Of a DNA stretch of 64,000 nucleotides, positions 1 through 15,000 are shown piece by piece (position 1 is the first letter of the stretch; each line of letters starts with the position of its first letter). Both the position numbers and the translations under genes were made by a program. Under the pieces are notes generated by a model. It made no database searches and was not told the origin of the DNA. It saw nothing but the letters and a program-made list of their open reading frames with translations. Origin of the DNA: Lethocerus indicus (Eukaryota; Arthropoda; Insecta; Hemiptera; Belostomatidae); assembly GCA_019843655.1 (NCBI GenBank), contig JACDQD010000008.1:16960442-17024441 (forward strand), given 5' to 3'.

Positions 1-1113
1 ATTCGGTTGTCTATATTCATAATACAAAATTTAAACAATAACTTCTTTAGTATAATGTCCAAAACGTAAAAAAATCTATAGATTCCATAGAGGCATTGTC
101 GTCATTCCAGATTATTCAGATAGTTTTTGAAATAGATATATAGATGGGTGTAAATTACTAAATAATTAATGTTGGTAGTTATTTTTAAATGGCAATAATA
201 GTCTATTACAATATGAACTCACGGGCTCATCGCATGACAACTTGTTTCAGATAATTTGCGAAGAATCCGATTTTCTTTCTTTTCTTTCTATTAGGGTTCC
301 GGTTATTCCGGTATACCGGCATTCCGCCAAGGCATACCGAACCGACGGTTTACAGCATTCTTCCCCGTTTCTCTTTTTTAGACCCCACCAATCATAAAAC
401 AACGTCGCATTGGGTCCGCTGCAGCAGTAGCAATTAACTTGCCGCCGGTGGATGATGCGGCCGGGTTTAAAATAATTAGAGTTCCGCCCGTGATCGATGG
501 CCGGTGGTTCTCCTTTTTTCAGGTTTCGAACTCGCTCCGAAAAGGCAATCGGACAAATGAGAACAGGGAGTTTTTAGGGCGCCAATTGAACCAGTAACCG
601 CGCTCCGATCGGGTACGCCCTATCAGCGTAAAACGCGAGGCCGTATCGCATTATTGCGCGAGCGCCGTATCGATCATTATTGCACGCAAATTTATTTTTC
701 AATAATAAGTACTAATTCATTTTATAGCATTTAGCTTACAGGAACTGTTGTCTGAAATATCCGAATAGCAGAATTATTAATAATTAGGTGAAAGAGCCGA
801 CGCTTAATCTTTAGAATTAAAGAAACTTATGAACATATAACAAAATGTAAAAGAGACAATGAAGGATGAAGGAAGTTACGTAAACTGAACATTTTATGTC
901 GAAGAAAAACACGAACCATGGAAATCCCCCCTGTAATTTATACATCGAACTATGCCTTAAACAAAGCTTCTGATGATCCTGAATGTAAGTTCCATTTATA
1001 AAACTGTGATAACTTACGAACCCTTGCAATTATATTGGGAAAAACGTTGAAGAAAATCAATATCTCAGTTGAATCTTAAATTTTTTTAATCTATCGCATC
1101 GCCCTATTTAATG

Positions 1114-1121
1114 GGCCGTAA
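1114..1121 (+). promoter_or_regulatory. GGCCGTAA motif, one of seven copies in the desert
   Basis: Exact 8-mer GGCCGTAA. The other copies start at 11,270 (minus strand), 14,153, 17,252, 26,435, 32,648 and 34,645. From base composition about one copy would be expected in the desert by chance. Read on the other strand, TTACGGCC resembles posterior Hox-type sites (TTTAYGRC). Function is inferred only. Confidence 0.25.
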
Positions 1122-4100
1122 CGACTGGAGATAATGAGTTTAGATTAAGGATTTACATCCTCCATAAGTTACCGTTACTCTAGGCAAGTGAAAGCCAATG
1201 CATAAATTTGAATTCATTAGTCGGTCGCCTGAATGTAATTCATTTGAATAACTCTAATTGGCAATGACTTTCAACGATGACGGATCTAGAAGTATATGTT
1301 TACTTCAATCTCACAATTTTTGCCCTGATTTATATTCAACTGAATTATATAATGAAGGGTGGTTTACTTGTAAAACCCCCGTCTCCACTTGAAGTCCGAC
1401 TCGAAAGCTGATTTATTATGATATAACGGCACTCGATGAAAGAAAACAAACCTAAACAATCTTTAATTAGATAAATGGACGGATTCAATTAGGAGATCTC
1501 CACGTTTCACCCGACAAGGTTCTAATTAAGTAGATGAGAAGTATACCAGAAGAGACATAAAGGCGATTTCATTTAATAGAGATTATAAAACAGAAATGTT
1601 ATTCAGTTGCTGAGAACAAACTGGGAAATCAATAAATCGTTGCTTAAAATTTACCTTATGATAATCTTATGAGCAACAAAAATTTAAAAAAAATAAGAAT
1701 CGCCAGCGATTTAAAAGCAATGAAGCGAAATCTCAAGTCCCTCACATAAAATACCCGTTTTTAACGGATAATAATCTTCAGGAAAAATAAAATAAAAAAG
1801 CGTTAGCAGAATGCTCCGAAGCTTTGTTAGTTAAGCTTTCTTAATTGGCAAATTTTACCTGTGAACTGAGGGGTGTGGAGCAGATCTGTAGGGGCCATGT
1901 CTGCTCATAGTGTAGCATCTCGGTCACCAGCTCCGACCACCTGAATACAAAGTGAATTAGAAGAGAGAACAGAGAAGTTGGAATGAAGACGTCGATGAGC
2001 ATATCTGAACGATCCAAGTATCTATGTCATGTGGTCTGAAAATACTAGGCGCGCGAAATTATATTTAGCCTACGTCAGAGATTTGATGACCTCACTTAAT
2101 TAAAATGTCAGGAGATATATCCTTGTGCCAATTCTTAAAGTTTCTACAGCGATTACACACGCTACGCTCTAATATTTATGGTATTGGTATATAATGGAAC
2201 ATTTTAATCGAAATCTGTTCAGCCGTCCAGGCATCAGCTAGGCTGCTGCTATGGTCAGGAATATTAAGATATACACAATATCCCGGCAGTCGAATGCGGT
2301 AGTAAATGCACAATAACTGCCACATGCGCGCCCATTAAATGATAATGGAAACATCATAGTTATTTTGGAACTAAGCTAACCTCAACTCAAATCCTTTCTG
2401 CAGACGAGAAAGGATATTTAGTCACGCATGATAAACGCATACTACGAGTGGTTTAGGTTCTCTGTCGCTAGCCGTGGATAGTGACTGTAGTCAGAGTTAG
2501 ACCAGCGGCTAATACACCATGCGAACTAGTTCGAGACTAGTTAGTTCAACTTGTGCTGCGGGACTAATGACCGCAGACCATTAGTAACTGTCCGACTGGG
2601 CGACGTCAGTGTCCCCCCGAAGAGCCCGGAGTGAACTTGACAATCCCGGCGCCATATATTCCCATTACGCGACGAAAAAACCGAGAGAGATAGAGGGCCC
2701 CCTTCACGGGTGTGGAACTTAATTGAAAATAGCCCAATCGGAAAACCATAAGATCATCTTGTGCGAGTAGAATGGGACCCGAGAGGAATTAAAACCGAGA
2801 GATGACAAAGACAAACAGGTCGAGTACTCGGAAACGAGATGAACGGCGAACGGCCAGAACAATACCGAAGGTTAAGCCAACACAATTAACACTAATAACT
2901 CAAGATGACTCTACAACTATTAGGGAATGGACTCGATTAGTTTGAAAGATTTAAGATAGACAGATATCCGAAGCTCTCGGCATCAGCGTAATTGAGTTCA
3001 TGTAAGGCCATTTATAAATGTCCGAAGTGATCTAATAGAAAGTACCGCTTTCTATAAACCTAATTCCCCGCATGCGAGACAAAAAAACAAGTTTCTTGTA
3101 AGTACTGAAAAATAATTATTGAAGTACACAGCTCCGACTAATTTTAAGTATGTTGTTTATAAGTCACGTCCTCATCACATATCATCGCCAGAACACAATT
3201 AATAATTTCCTTTCGAGTACTTTTGTATAAAATCAGGTGGAGATGTAGAAGACATTATAAGTTGTATAAATGAATCAATACCTGGTACGGAATGAAAAGT
3301 ATACCGAATTTCCTTACTATTATGCTAAGATTGCTGTAAATGGTCAGCACGTGATGTTAAAGTACTTGTAATAATTGCAAGTGAAGGATCTGTTACTTAG
3401 TTACTGGATAAAGTGGCGTGGGTGGATAAGCGTCGGCAATTATTATGAGCATTTACAAGGTGAAGCTATTCAACACCGAGATCACACCATTAGGACAGTT
3501 GCCAGGACCATTAAACAAATTATATTCAAATATTTTGACAAACGCGTGTTACCACACCCCTGGTTATTGCTCTTAAGCGCTGCTAAGGAAAATGAAATTG
3601 GCAATGTGTGTAAATTTCATTGTTACCGTAACGAGATTATTATTATTGCTTCATCGTAAATAAATTTTAAGAAGAATGATTCCGTTACACAAATGTATTG
3701 AGTCCTTTTTAACCGAACAGAAATATGCTTGATCAACATGAAATCCGTCCAAAATAGTTCACCATTGTTAATCTGTGGTTGTAAATCCTGGAGATAATTA
3801 GACATTCCGGGCAGTGTGAGAGGCCATAGTCTCAACCCCGAGGATCCGCTAAGCGTACGGCATGATCATTGTCATGAGCGAAACACTAGTACCGACCACA
3901 CCTTACCCGAGCCCGATACGAATGTAATTGGCGGCCCCGGGACTCGTGTAACAAATTATAATTGTCTCAGGGCGGAGACGGTTTGAGGAGTTTGAGCGCT
4001 GTGCGGGCGATACGGTGGAAAATTATAGCGGGTTAAAAAACAGTCGCTCTCGATGGGGTAAATGCTTCCGCAGATTCTGGCTTATAGGGGCTGTCCCACC

Positions 4101-7100
4101 GGCCTGACAAATTACTTCTGTCGACCAAGGGACTCGGTAATAACGAGTCCATACTGTGCTAAGCATTTCACGACATTGTCGAAGCTTTTGTTTTAGGCAG
4201 GATCGTATAAATTGTGAATTGAGTTGAAATTAATTATATATTAAAGTAATAAAAACCTACCGTTTAACAAAGCTACCAACTGCGCATGCCAAGTGAAGAC
4301 CCTTTCTGTTATTGTAAATTTTAAAATTGTTTATCCATATTGAAATAGAGCCGAATGCGGGTACAAAGGAAAAATATACGCGATACGCCGGGCCTACGAT
4401 AAAGGGTTAAGGATCGGTGCGCAAGAGAACACAAAGCGGTTATAATACAGACCGATACTTCAGAAAGCCACAGGCGTACCTATTGAAGACATGCCGGACC
4501 GCAAAAATGCGTGCTCAACCTTCAAAGAAACGCAAGTAACAGCCCTCCTCGAACTCGGTTCTTGCTTTTCTTTTTTGTGGGTTTCAAGTATATATGTACT
4601 GCCTCCGTGGGCATGAATCCTTTGAGCATTCTACTTCGAACGAATCGAATTCAATATGGCGACCAGATCTGAAAAATTCGCTTACGCAATTCGAGACGTA
4701 AAATATATTCTCATAAACATGCAGTGATGATAAGGTCCACTGTGACAATTAATCGTATTAGGGAGTCATCGATTGCAAGAATGCGGGGTTATTTAATCGA
4801 ATTGTAGGATAATCAGTATTTTCAAATATTTTCTCCTTTTATAAAAAGAAGGCACGTAACAACTAGTATGGATACAAAAACCCGTTAGGAGAACCGAGTA
4901 TATAATGGTAACCGAATTTAAAAAACAGTTGGTTAAAACGTCGGCCGTCTCTACTCGAGTCGAACAGGGCCATAAAGAGTCCCTGAGATCGGTTTTCTCG
5001 GGCGCTCGCCTGCTCGCTTGCTTTACATTAGGCCGAACATTAATCTGGGGGCCGGCGATGGCTATTCGTGCAGGGCTAATTTCAATTCTCCCGATCGCTT
5101 TCAGCGGGAGGGAAAAAACGGGCCCGGCGCGGCGGATTGACGCCGGCGAATTGAAGGGGGCCGCCCGGTAACGTGGATTCACGACCGGGAAGTCTGCCGC
5201 CGTCCTCACGGCTCGTAAATTAAACCAGCCCGGGGTTAATTATCCCCGAACACGACTATTATATTAAATGGAGATGTTTCTGTTTCGGCCCGGCAAATTG
5301 TTTAGGCGTGAGCGGACAGAGCGCCGTTTTAAAGAGTACCGGCCCAGCCTGAGGCGTTGCCATATTTTTAACGAGAATAACGTAAGTGCAATCTATAAAT
5401 AAGGAACGCCGCGATTTATGAAATGAAGGTCCCTGAGGAAATAACAAGTGTTACAATTTAAATTTATTCATAGTTTGAAATCTCTAGTTCCAGTCAATAA
5501 TTGGGTTATACCGCGAAGAAGCGTGTAATTAAGTCACAGATTTCAGTGTGTACAGCGATGTGGCAATAAAACTCAGAGCATGTCCCTAAGTAGTTAGCGT
5601 AGTCCAGACTATTATCCCAAATGACTGTCCTATTTTTCACGAGCTCGGATAGTACAACTTCGTGAGTGCCATCCCCGTTAGTAACGGTCCGATAATTACT
5701 ACCGATTATGCATTCTGAATCGCTGGAACGACGAAAATGTTGAAACATTGAAATCAATACTTAAACAATTTACTGCAGACTGATGGTGAGTTTCGATTCT
5801 ACGATACCTAAGATGTACCCCAGCGAAAGATAATTACCCTCGGGTCTAAAAATAAATGTGACATTCCCCTTACAGGAAGGACATATAGTCGGACGAGACG
5901 AAAAAAAAAATCTCGAAAAACCGAAGGCCAATGAACCACGATGGGGAACCGGCGATAGGGCGGGCGGGTAAACCGGTTGAGGTGCAATAAGTGAGTCGGA
6001 GAGGAGAGGGACCCCCTCGGCTCGGGACCGGGGCTAAACGTGCGAACTGTCGGCCAATTTCAGCCGGCCCCGTCCGCGTCTCCTCCATTCGCATTCCGTA
6101 AATAGGCCCGTCCGACCGCTTACTAAGCCCCACTATATCGGATATCGGCCGGCTTTCCCACTTCGGCTTCCTAGGTCGCACAAAACGCCGGTTGTTTTAA
6201 CCGTTCTGTAGCAGATTGTATAAAATACACTTATATGGATGGACAAGTTGTCGTTTAATTCTCGTTTATATTTGCCTTCCGTCGTCAGTAACTTATGTTA
6301 ATCATTCAGTCGAATGACAAGAGTGTGCCCCATTAATTTCCCTATTTATAATAATTTACTCGTGCGAACAAAGCTCTCATAAGCAGTACAATAATACATA
6401 AGCACTCTTACTTTCTGATTATATTTGATGGTCCCCTAGTAACATCGGTCTCTTCCAGTTTATAATTCAAAAGGTTAGAGAAGAAAAATTTGTTTACAAC
6501 AATATAATCTATTATTCTGTTGGTGAGTTACTATTATTAGTTATTTAGTCATTTTGAACTTTCCTCTTTGAGTTCTGCAGTAAATTTTCTAATAACATTT
6601 TTTTAAACTACTTGCTATAGCAGCAGGCATTAAAACCTAAGGCCGTTAACAGCACTTTAAAAGCCTTTTCAGTCTGAGAAGAAAAAAGTAATCATTCAAT
6701 CAACGGCGAGTAACAGTTATGAAAGTTACCGCCGAGAGAATACACGTTGAGTTCAAAGACTCATAGAAACAGAGTGCTGTAATTGTAAATTACGACATTA
6801 CAACGATTTATCGGCTGTTATTACCCTCCCAAACAAGGCATAATATTTTGAGTATTCTATCTAATGAATAATAATTTACAGCGCTCAAATTACGCACTGA
6901 ATATTCATAAAACCAAATTAACTTTAGATTGAATTTAACGAATATTTCATCTTACAGAAGAGACCGTTGTACCTCACGAAGAACGCCAGACGTTCTATCT
7001 TAATTTTATTCACTATCCTTTTTTCCATCGTCGGCGCGTATGGTCTTTACGCCCAAAACATTCTCGTAGACCAACATCCTAGTTTACATAAGAGCATTCA

Positions 7101-8137
7101 CTAACTGGCAAAGCAGGTGAACTTTTTAGTTGAATTTATTAAAATTAAAAAGGCCAAAAGACCCTCTACTGAATCGCTTTTAGCGCTACAGAGAATTCCG
7201 CTTGAACGGCAGTTTAGAAAGCAGTCTTTGAAGTTTTCGGCCTCATTGAAGTCTGCATTCTCAATATTGAGCATCGATTTATTCAGAGCACCAATTTTAA
7301 GGACTCACTTTGAACCTAAGATTGTCCTCTGACGCTCCATTGATTGACTACAGCTTTCTAGAGTAAAACCGTGTCTGTAAAATGTCGGGAATGAGAAAAA
7401 GTACTCTGGTAAAGGATACTTGTATGCATTTAATGTGAAGAATAGTGAAGTCATAATACTGTATTGTTGAAAATAATAACTATTAGGGGATTAAGGACTT
7501 CATACATAATTCGAGACATATTTTAATTATATTTCCGATTGAAGTAGCCGAGGAAATATCTAGCGTGGAGTCGTGCAACAAGAAAAAATATTTAATTTTT
7601 CAGTTGGACAAGATGCACGAAAATTGTGACGGCACGCAACCCATGCTAAACGGAAACTCGTGATGAATCCATTCGGCTTCATAATCCACTCTGAGGGCTC
7701 CTCTCGGCAAATGAGATTGATTTTCGGGATCGTTTCGGCTTCCTGATTAAAACCGGAGGGAGCCGGCCGATCGTTAACCCGTTACCCCCTTCGTACAGCC
7801 CCGGTCTTGGAGCTGAAGAGGCCACCCGACCGAATAGAGGGCCATTATATACTCCCTGGAGTTGAGGCAGAATTAAACTTTGAGACCCCGGCGAGCGTTT
7901 CCACATGCCTAAGCTGAAGACATGTGGAGCGTATAAGGAGATGCGTTACAACCGGAGCAGCCGCGCAATCCCACCCCTGCCTAGATATACTACTTCCTGG
8001 AGTCTGGAATAATATTACATAATATAATATTATAACACCAAAGGTAAAACTTCATTTTAAATTGTATATTAACCGGATACCGATGTAGAGTGCCAATCCA
8101 TATTGTTGTAATATTCTAAATAATGGACGGTAGTTAA

Positions 8138-8159
8138 GGTATTAATAATTATTAATACC
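8138..8159. repeat. Perfect 22-bp palindrome of TAAT-type half-sites
   Basis: The left half is GGTATTAATAA and the right half is its exact reverse complement, with no spacer. It contains several TAAT/ATTA cores, so it could bind paired homeodomain proteins, or it could simply be a chance AT-rich palindrome. The sequence stops being symmetrical immediately outside (A on both sides). Confidence 0.55.
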
Positions 8160-9000
8160 ATTTTCTTGCTTTAGTCATAAATTTGTATATCCTCTCGGAA
8201 CTTTTAGTGGTTCAAACTAAAACCATTAGACAATCTGTCTCCACAATTTGGAATACCTGTTGGGTGGTCTGCGGAGTGTTGGAATACCGCGGTTACTGTT
8301 ACCTTTCTCAACCAGCGAGAGGGGACAGGGGAAGATTTATCTCGGCAATGAAAAACATCAACACCGTTGACTGTATTTCATGACGAAAAGTGATTCCTAA
8401 TTCGGACATTTCCTTTGCGCGAGGGAAGACATGAATTATTCACGCCTCCACTCCTGCCTCTCGGAAATATCCGCCTAATTCACAAAAATGAGCGCTCGCG
8501 AAAGAGCGACGGAATTCATTTGGAAATATAAAAAAAGACCAGTCCGACCCGGGTTCCTACAATGGGATACACTGCTCAATCCGTGTTTCGTTGCTTGCGG
8601 AGCCAACCGGACCGTGGCCCGAGCTCCGATCGAATGGCCGTCTCGCCAAACTTATTAGGGACTTTTATTCGCACCGGCTTAAAAGGCCAAAGACGGGTTC
8701 GTATTTGCATCCGGCGTCGTGGCTCCGTTTTGAAACAATTAATGGGGGAGGCCCCAACGGGCACTCGTTAACGACCGGAGATTCCCGTCCGCCAATTGGC
8801 GCGTACAAGACTCGTTATTTGGGCACGGTGGGAAATCTTTTTACGAGCCTGAAATTATACCCTGAATATATATAAATATATTACTAGTCTTGTAATCATA
8901 CTTGAGTATATTAGCTTTATAAGTAGTAAGTATTATATTTTCTTTTAAAAAAATTGTCTAACAGAATTATAATTCCGTCCCATCCGCCCTCGGTTACAAT

Positions 9001-12000
9001 TACATTTACTGCTAGTTTTTACGGTATGTAAATTTATGTAGAGCTGTACATTTCAAAGAGTTGTAGATACGTTGACTTTTGATAGTACACGTGCATTTCA
9101 AATACAGTAACCGCTGGATTTCCTCGGGCGAACTGGAATCCTCTCGTGGCCCAGTTAAAGTTTCCGGCTCGTTATTGGTATGCGCCGAAACGAAACCGAG
9201 ACATACTTCCGACGAGGAAAAAGGCGGCGCGAAACGTTTACCACCGGTGAGAATAGAACGGCCGGCCGGCCTCCAATTGGTATTCCGTGGGGATACAAAT
9301 AATAAAACACGGCTGGAACTAGGATGGGGGAGGACACGTAGCCCACGGAGCGTGTACTGTCCCCTGCCCGCCCCCCCGCCACGCCGGCGTCTCACGGATA
9401 AACTATTGAGCTGTGCCCTGGGATTTAATTCGAACGACGTGGACGAACACGCGGTCGGCCGGCCCACCGATTAGATCTTGGTATCTCCGAGGATCGGACG
9501 CAGGCGCGCCCGCTTTCGAAGAATCCCGATGACTGTCCTTAGCGGACGGGAACGGAGGCGGAGACTTCAGGATGTTGGAAATCAGGTTGGCAGAACTGGA
9601 ATTGCTTTACACGGGAATTATGGTGAACTGAAGTGATGGAAATAGTAGTTTATTGGAGAGAGTGTCCGTAATAGTGGTCGAATGCCGCTATACTGCATAT
9701 ATTACTTGATCAAACGCCACGAAGATGGCGAGGAGCTTGAATTAAGTGCCCGTCATAAAAGTAGTGCACACATGATGTATGAAATTGTCACCTCTCAATG
9801 GAACTACTCATGAGAGTGTTAGTAGGTTTGAAACGAGACACCTTAATCGTAAAGTCAACTTTAATTCGATCTAGCTAAATTTTAAAATGCAGCAGAAGTC
9901 AGTCCAGTATCAAGAACGGTAATCAAAAGATATTTAATTTGTTTTCTTAAACCTACATATCTCCTATATTTAAACCATTTACCAATGTTAATATTTAGAA
10001 ACAATTCTTGTTGAACATTAAATTTCTCTACATCTACTGGCATGGTCATGATTTGTTTATTATTCTTTACATCTTCTATATAAGTTAATAGTATTCGAAA
10101 GGAAACATCACTTATAAAACTCGCTGGCGCCTCCTCGCTCGACTGGTTATAAATATTCTGACTACGTCGTAATGAAAGGTAATAACCGGCTTAAATGAAA
10201 ACAAGCTAGCTTAAGACGGCAGAAACATGCCATGTAAGGTTCTTCCCTTATTCATTCGATATAACTCTCGTCTGCATAAAAGCCCGATTTCATTCAGAAA
10301 GCTCCGCCTGTACAGGTTTCCATAATACGCCGAACGCTTGCCTCAAGCTGCTTATAACTCTATCTTCAAATAACTGAAAATGGTTGCTGAAAGTTATAAT
10401 ATTTTCAGGACTGAATAGCTGTAATAAATAGCGACTGAATTTATAGATATAGAAGGACGAGCACCGGCGTGTTGTATAATTTAGATGATTCCTTATTCCT
10501 AGACTACGCTTGGGTTATTTCCAGGGCCCGACAGACGCGGAGTACGCTTCATTTTACTTTATTTATTCCACATGCAAAATCTTGTTTTATTCAAAAGCAA
10601 ATACTGAACCAGTGGCGTTCGGCTCATTTATTTAATCCTGTTACAAAGTAGAATACAAACTACATGTTCGATAAACCACAACATATTGCTAACGAAACGT
10701 GATTTAGACTGATTGTAAAGAAGAACCGTTCCAAAACGAACGAATTACTTTACATGTGTATAAGTATAAGATAAAAATGATCTCACTACGTGATTGAATT
10801 TTTTAAAATTTAATAGAACAGACTATAGGAAAACGCTTCTCAAAGACGCGGAAGCGGTAGACGGTACAGTTGGTATATCAGCCTATTGGTAATTCTTGGT
10901 ACTTTTTTCTAACATTAATATCATGGAACTATTTTAAGCATTCTCTCTCGCATTGCTTCTTACAGTATTATTTATTTCTAGACCTTTAAAACACCCGAGT
11001 CGATGCCCGAAGGCATAACGTGTTAAGAGGATCGCTCGTCGTGGGGACTCGGCGGAGAGGAGAAAGGTTTAGGGAACCGCCCGCCGGTCTAGAGCCATAA
11101 ATCGCCAAGCAACGACGTCGCCAAATAAACGAATATGCAAAATAAGACCGAATAAATAAAGAGGATGAGAATAATGTTTTGAGCTGGGGGCCAGGGAGCG
11201 GGCGGAGAAACGGGCGGCCGCGGGAGGAGAAAGGAGGAGCAATTTAAAGCCGTCTTTAAAAAGTATTATTTACGGCCCATAATCCGCCGGCGGAGCCCCA
11301 AAGGAGGACCGACGGACAGCTCGCACACAGACAACAAACCGGCCCTCGTCCAGAAAACGAGTTATACACCGGGACACACTCCGGCTCCAACTACCCTCCC
11401 CACTGACAACTGATTGAGTAATCGCCGCTTTTAGACAATTTACGCCCGAACAAATAGAGATTACACGACGCCGCCGCTGCGGGTCAATTAAGCGAGACAG
11501 CTTGTGTCGTTGAAGTAACACGGCGAAAACCGTTAGTTGGGGGTGTTACACCGGCGAACTTAAACTTGTTAGTGTCTTCGACAACCGTTCGGTAGCTGTG
11601 GCCACACGACACAACGGATATGCTCACAATTCAAAAGGATGATTAATATTAAAAATCGAAAACAGGCGCATTCGGGCTAGTCCTGGATCCTTCGTTTTCA
11701 TAGTGTCAAAATCCTTCTTTTATGAGAATAAATAAAGGATTTATAGAGTATGATAAAAGGGATGTACAATTTTATCACGGCAGTAAATCTGAAGATTGAT
11801 GTTAGGGACATCCTTAATATAAATATAGGGTTCACGAACGGCTCTCTAGACAATCCATTAAAAGATTGAACCATTCCATTGTCGGCTACGACAAATAAAC
11901 TCTCGAATAATAGTATCCATTTCAAAGTTTAACTGCCGTAATTATTTCTAATCAACGCCGCGTCGGTTTAACAGCGACCGAGGCATCGCTCTGAAATCGT

Positions 12001-15000
12001 TATTGCGGCGCATAACTGTCATTATAAGCCCGAAAATCCCGTCCCATTAGTGGCTCCTCGGCCCACCTCGAATGCTAAACAGATTCTCACAGTCGGATCC
12101 TGTTAGCCAGTGCCGTTATTATGAGTTAATGAATTGGCCGCAATAAACCACCCGGCGGCGAATCTCCCCCCCTTCCAGAACGGCACCAATTAACCGGGAC
12201 GACGGCGTTAATTAAAAATTGACATTAAAACCTGTTATCGGATGTGTCGCCCTTTCAACAGCGTCGATATATAATTCCGACACTACCCCGTAGTTATTAA
12301 TGGAAATTCCTCTTACATAATTTAAACTGTGAGACTAACCTTAGAGGACGTCCATTAATGACGAGGGATAAGCAGGCAATCAAGCAGCAATATGCGTCAG
12401 TTGTTTCGTCTGGCGAACTCTCCCGGACATTACTATTTATACCTATGTAATTGGTTCTAGTAGCTCAGTCCTAATGCTACTCAAATAACTAGCTGAGTTG
12501 ATTCAGACAATCGATCCATCTCAGACTTCTTTCTAGTGCGTTCTGTTAACTCGGAAATCTAGAACGAGAGTCACAGGGAAATTGAAACGCTCGCGCATTC
12601 TTTCGGCTATTAAAAATCCATTCCGAAGATAAACGTCCGGCCGAGTGGGTGGGGGGAGGAGGGAGCTTTTATGGGCAGAAAATTCTTCAATTAAGCGACT
12701 ATGCGGATTCCAGAGAGGTGTGGAATGCGGAGGCGAGGAATGGGGCCACGCGGGGGTAATTGGGCGGCCGCGGTCGGGCCCGGGTATTAAGACGTGCTAT
12801 TATAAACAGGAGGAACGTTATGAAACGGACACTGACACAGTGGCCAAGACCCGCGCCGGCTACCCGGGACAAAAACTGGGCGGAATCCGAAGGACTCGCC
12901 CCGCAAGAATGCCTCCCAATCCCACAGACATGTCAGATAATCATCAGGAATTCTGTCACGGGCCTTATGATGGATTCGTCTACTTTTTTTCTTTGGGTTT
13001 TCTCGATACTTAGGGCTCGGAATCTAATTACTTTTTTAGGGACACCATAATCCCAGTGCTTCTGTAAAGTAAAAGTTAATGTTGCTGCACAACCAGTGTT
13101 CTCCGCAACTGAGATTTACTTCCACGTACCGCTAACGTGTGCTGGATTCGAAACGACCAGCAAACGATCTCCCAACCTTTATATTCCTTAAGCAAACAAG
13201 TACACGGAATTTTTCCGGAATCGAACATGCAACTTGGATTCATTGTTCTTACAAACAGTGCTGAAAAACTAATTTTTCAGCATTGTAATGCTAATCAATA
13301 CGATTATTTATTCTTTATGTCACACGCGATCTGCTTTACTAGTAGGCTTGCCTTTTACGTCATGCTTAGCTCTAGGTAGGATAGATCTAGGATGTAATCT
13401 TCCAAGATAAAGAATAGTATTAATCAATGTTAGGTGTCTCTAAGTAGAATATTTAGGCGAACAAAAAGTATTTCCGTCCCAACCGTTAAATTAATATCCA
13501 CAGAGGAGTCTTCAGGAAATCGATTTGTGGGCATTGCACACATTTCAGTGTCTACCACGTCAAAATACGCGCTGGGCTTTCCTTCAGGTCGGGCCGGAAC
13601 ACCTGAAAAGGAAGCAGAGGCGATGTGAGGGGGTGGGAGGCGTGTATGGGAGGCACACCTGTACTTTAAAAGGGACCTGAACTGAACCCAATCAGCCCTC
13701 TGCCCCCGAGTAGAGGAACTCTTTTTTTCTTTTTCAGGACTGAAAAGAACAAACCACCTTTGGTTCAGCCGAGTGATTGAACTTATCTGTCTTTCCCTCC
13801 GACAGTTCATCGCCGATATACCCATGATAGAGGAACAAAATCGCTGACGGCCTATAAGAAAAGGGAATAATAATAGAAAATTAGGAATGTTTCATTCATC
13901 ATTGGAGTTTAATGTAACTATACAAATTAAATTCAAAGTAACTACTTTCAAGAAAAACAGTCAATATATTTGACAACAACAACAAGCCAACCAATCAAAA
14001 CTTGAAATCGCATAGCAAGTAGCACTATTATATTTCGTTTCACCTCTTTTTGTAGTTGTCGACATTCCATTGTTATAACCCCGCGAAATAAGCCTATAAT
14101 AAGTTATTTAGCTGTCATGCTGCGATTAAAGCGCAATTACTGATTCATTTCGGGCCGTAAACGTGTAATTGCCGGTTGGGGGCACCGTGCCGGCCATCAG
14201 GGACGGCCTTTTAAGCGTCCACTGTGACAGCCTTTAGGATTAGCCGCTCGCTGGAGAAACGAATATAATGAAAATTCCAGCGCCATATTTTCGTAAATTA
14301 AAATTAATAATAAATAACTCTTTAAAGTGGTCGTCAAATTTTTATATACCTTACGTACCAGGAGAATGTAGTTTCTCAGACAGGGTGATGGATATTTACA
14401 ACAGATGGAAATATACCACTCTCGGAAAAAATTTATACTGCCAGGTATACATTACCAACAAGTGCATGTTGGATTGTAGGCAAACACATTAATAGGCAGG
14501 GATATTTTGAAGCCATAAACATCTTTTCTTTCGTAACAGCGTATTAACAGCTCTAGTTAATAGTCCAGTGTAGAGGTTCGGGAGAAGAGACGTTACAAGT
14601 AGGCCACTATCTGGGATGAAGTGTACTAACGTAGGTAGATAAAGTATAGAGAATTAACCCTCGGACCTTTTCTGTCCGCTTGGAATAGGATCTGCATTCG
14701 GACATTATAATGTAGCAGGAGGACGATGACCTGCTATGCCAGGCGGAGGCCACCCGGCCGGGATTAGCGTTCCTTGTTACACTAAAAATATGATACCACC
14801 ATAATTGGTAGAAATTATTAGCAGAGGCCAGTATAAGAGGTATATAAATTCAACTTTTTCTAGAGACAGAACGTCCAAATTTCTTCAGCGTCTGCGCATG
14901 CACCCCTCCTCTAGGTCTTTCTCGGACGATACGCGATGGGAAAATGGGGAATGGGACGGTGCAAGAGCCGCGGACAGGGCTCGGGACGTGTATATGATTA

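Larger units (their letters stand above)
1..9000. other. Desert segment 1: AT-rich spacers with about five GC-rich islets
   Basis: By eye, GC-rich islets lie near 2,580-2,900, 4,950-5,250, 5,920-6,190, 7,680-8,000 and 8,540-8,830. The rest is AT-rich and holds no gene. The islets at 4,793-5,209 and 8,562-8,875 are open on both strands, which reflects few stop codons in GC-rich DNA and not coding. A 22-bp palindrome at 8,138 is listed separately. Confidence 0.4.

Noticed and set aside
2526..2546. Short inverted repeat AACTAGT with 5-nt loop
   Set aside because: Seven-base arms are expected by chance many times in the window.
9012..9474. Opposed 151- and 131-codon frames
   Set aside because: The two frames cover each other completely in a GC-rich islet. 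This is a lack of stop codons from composition, with no recognisable protein.
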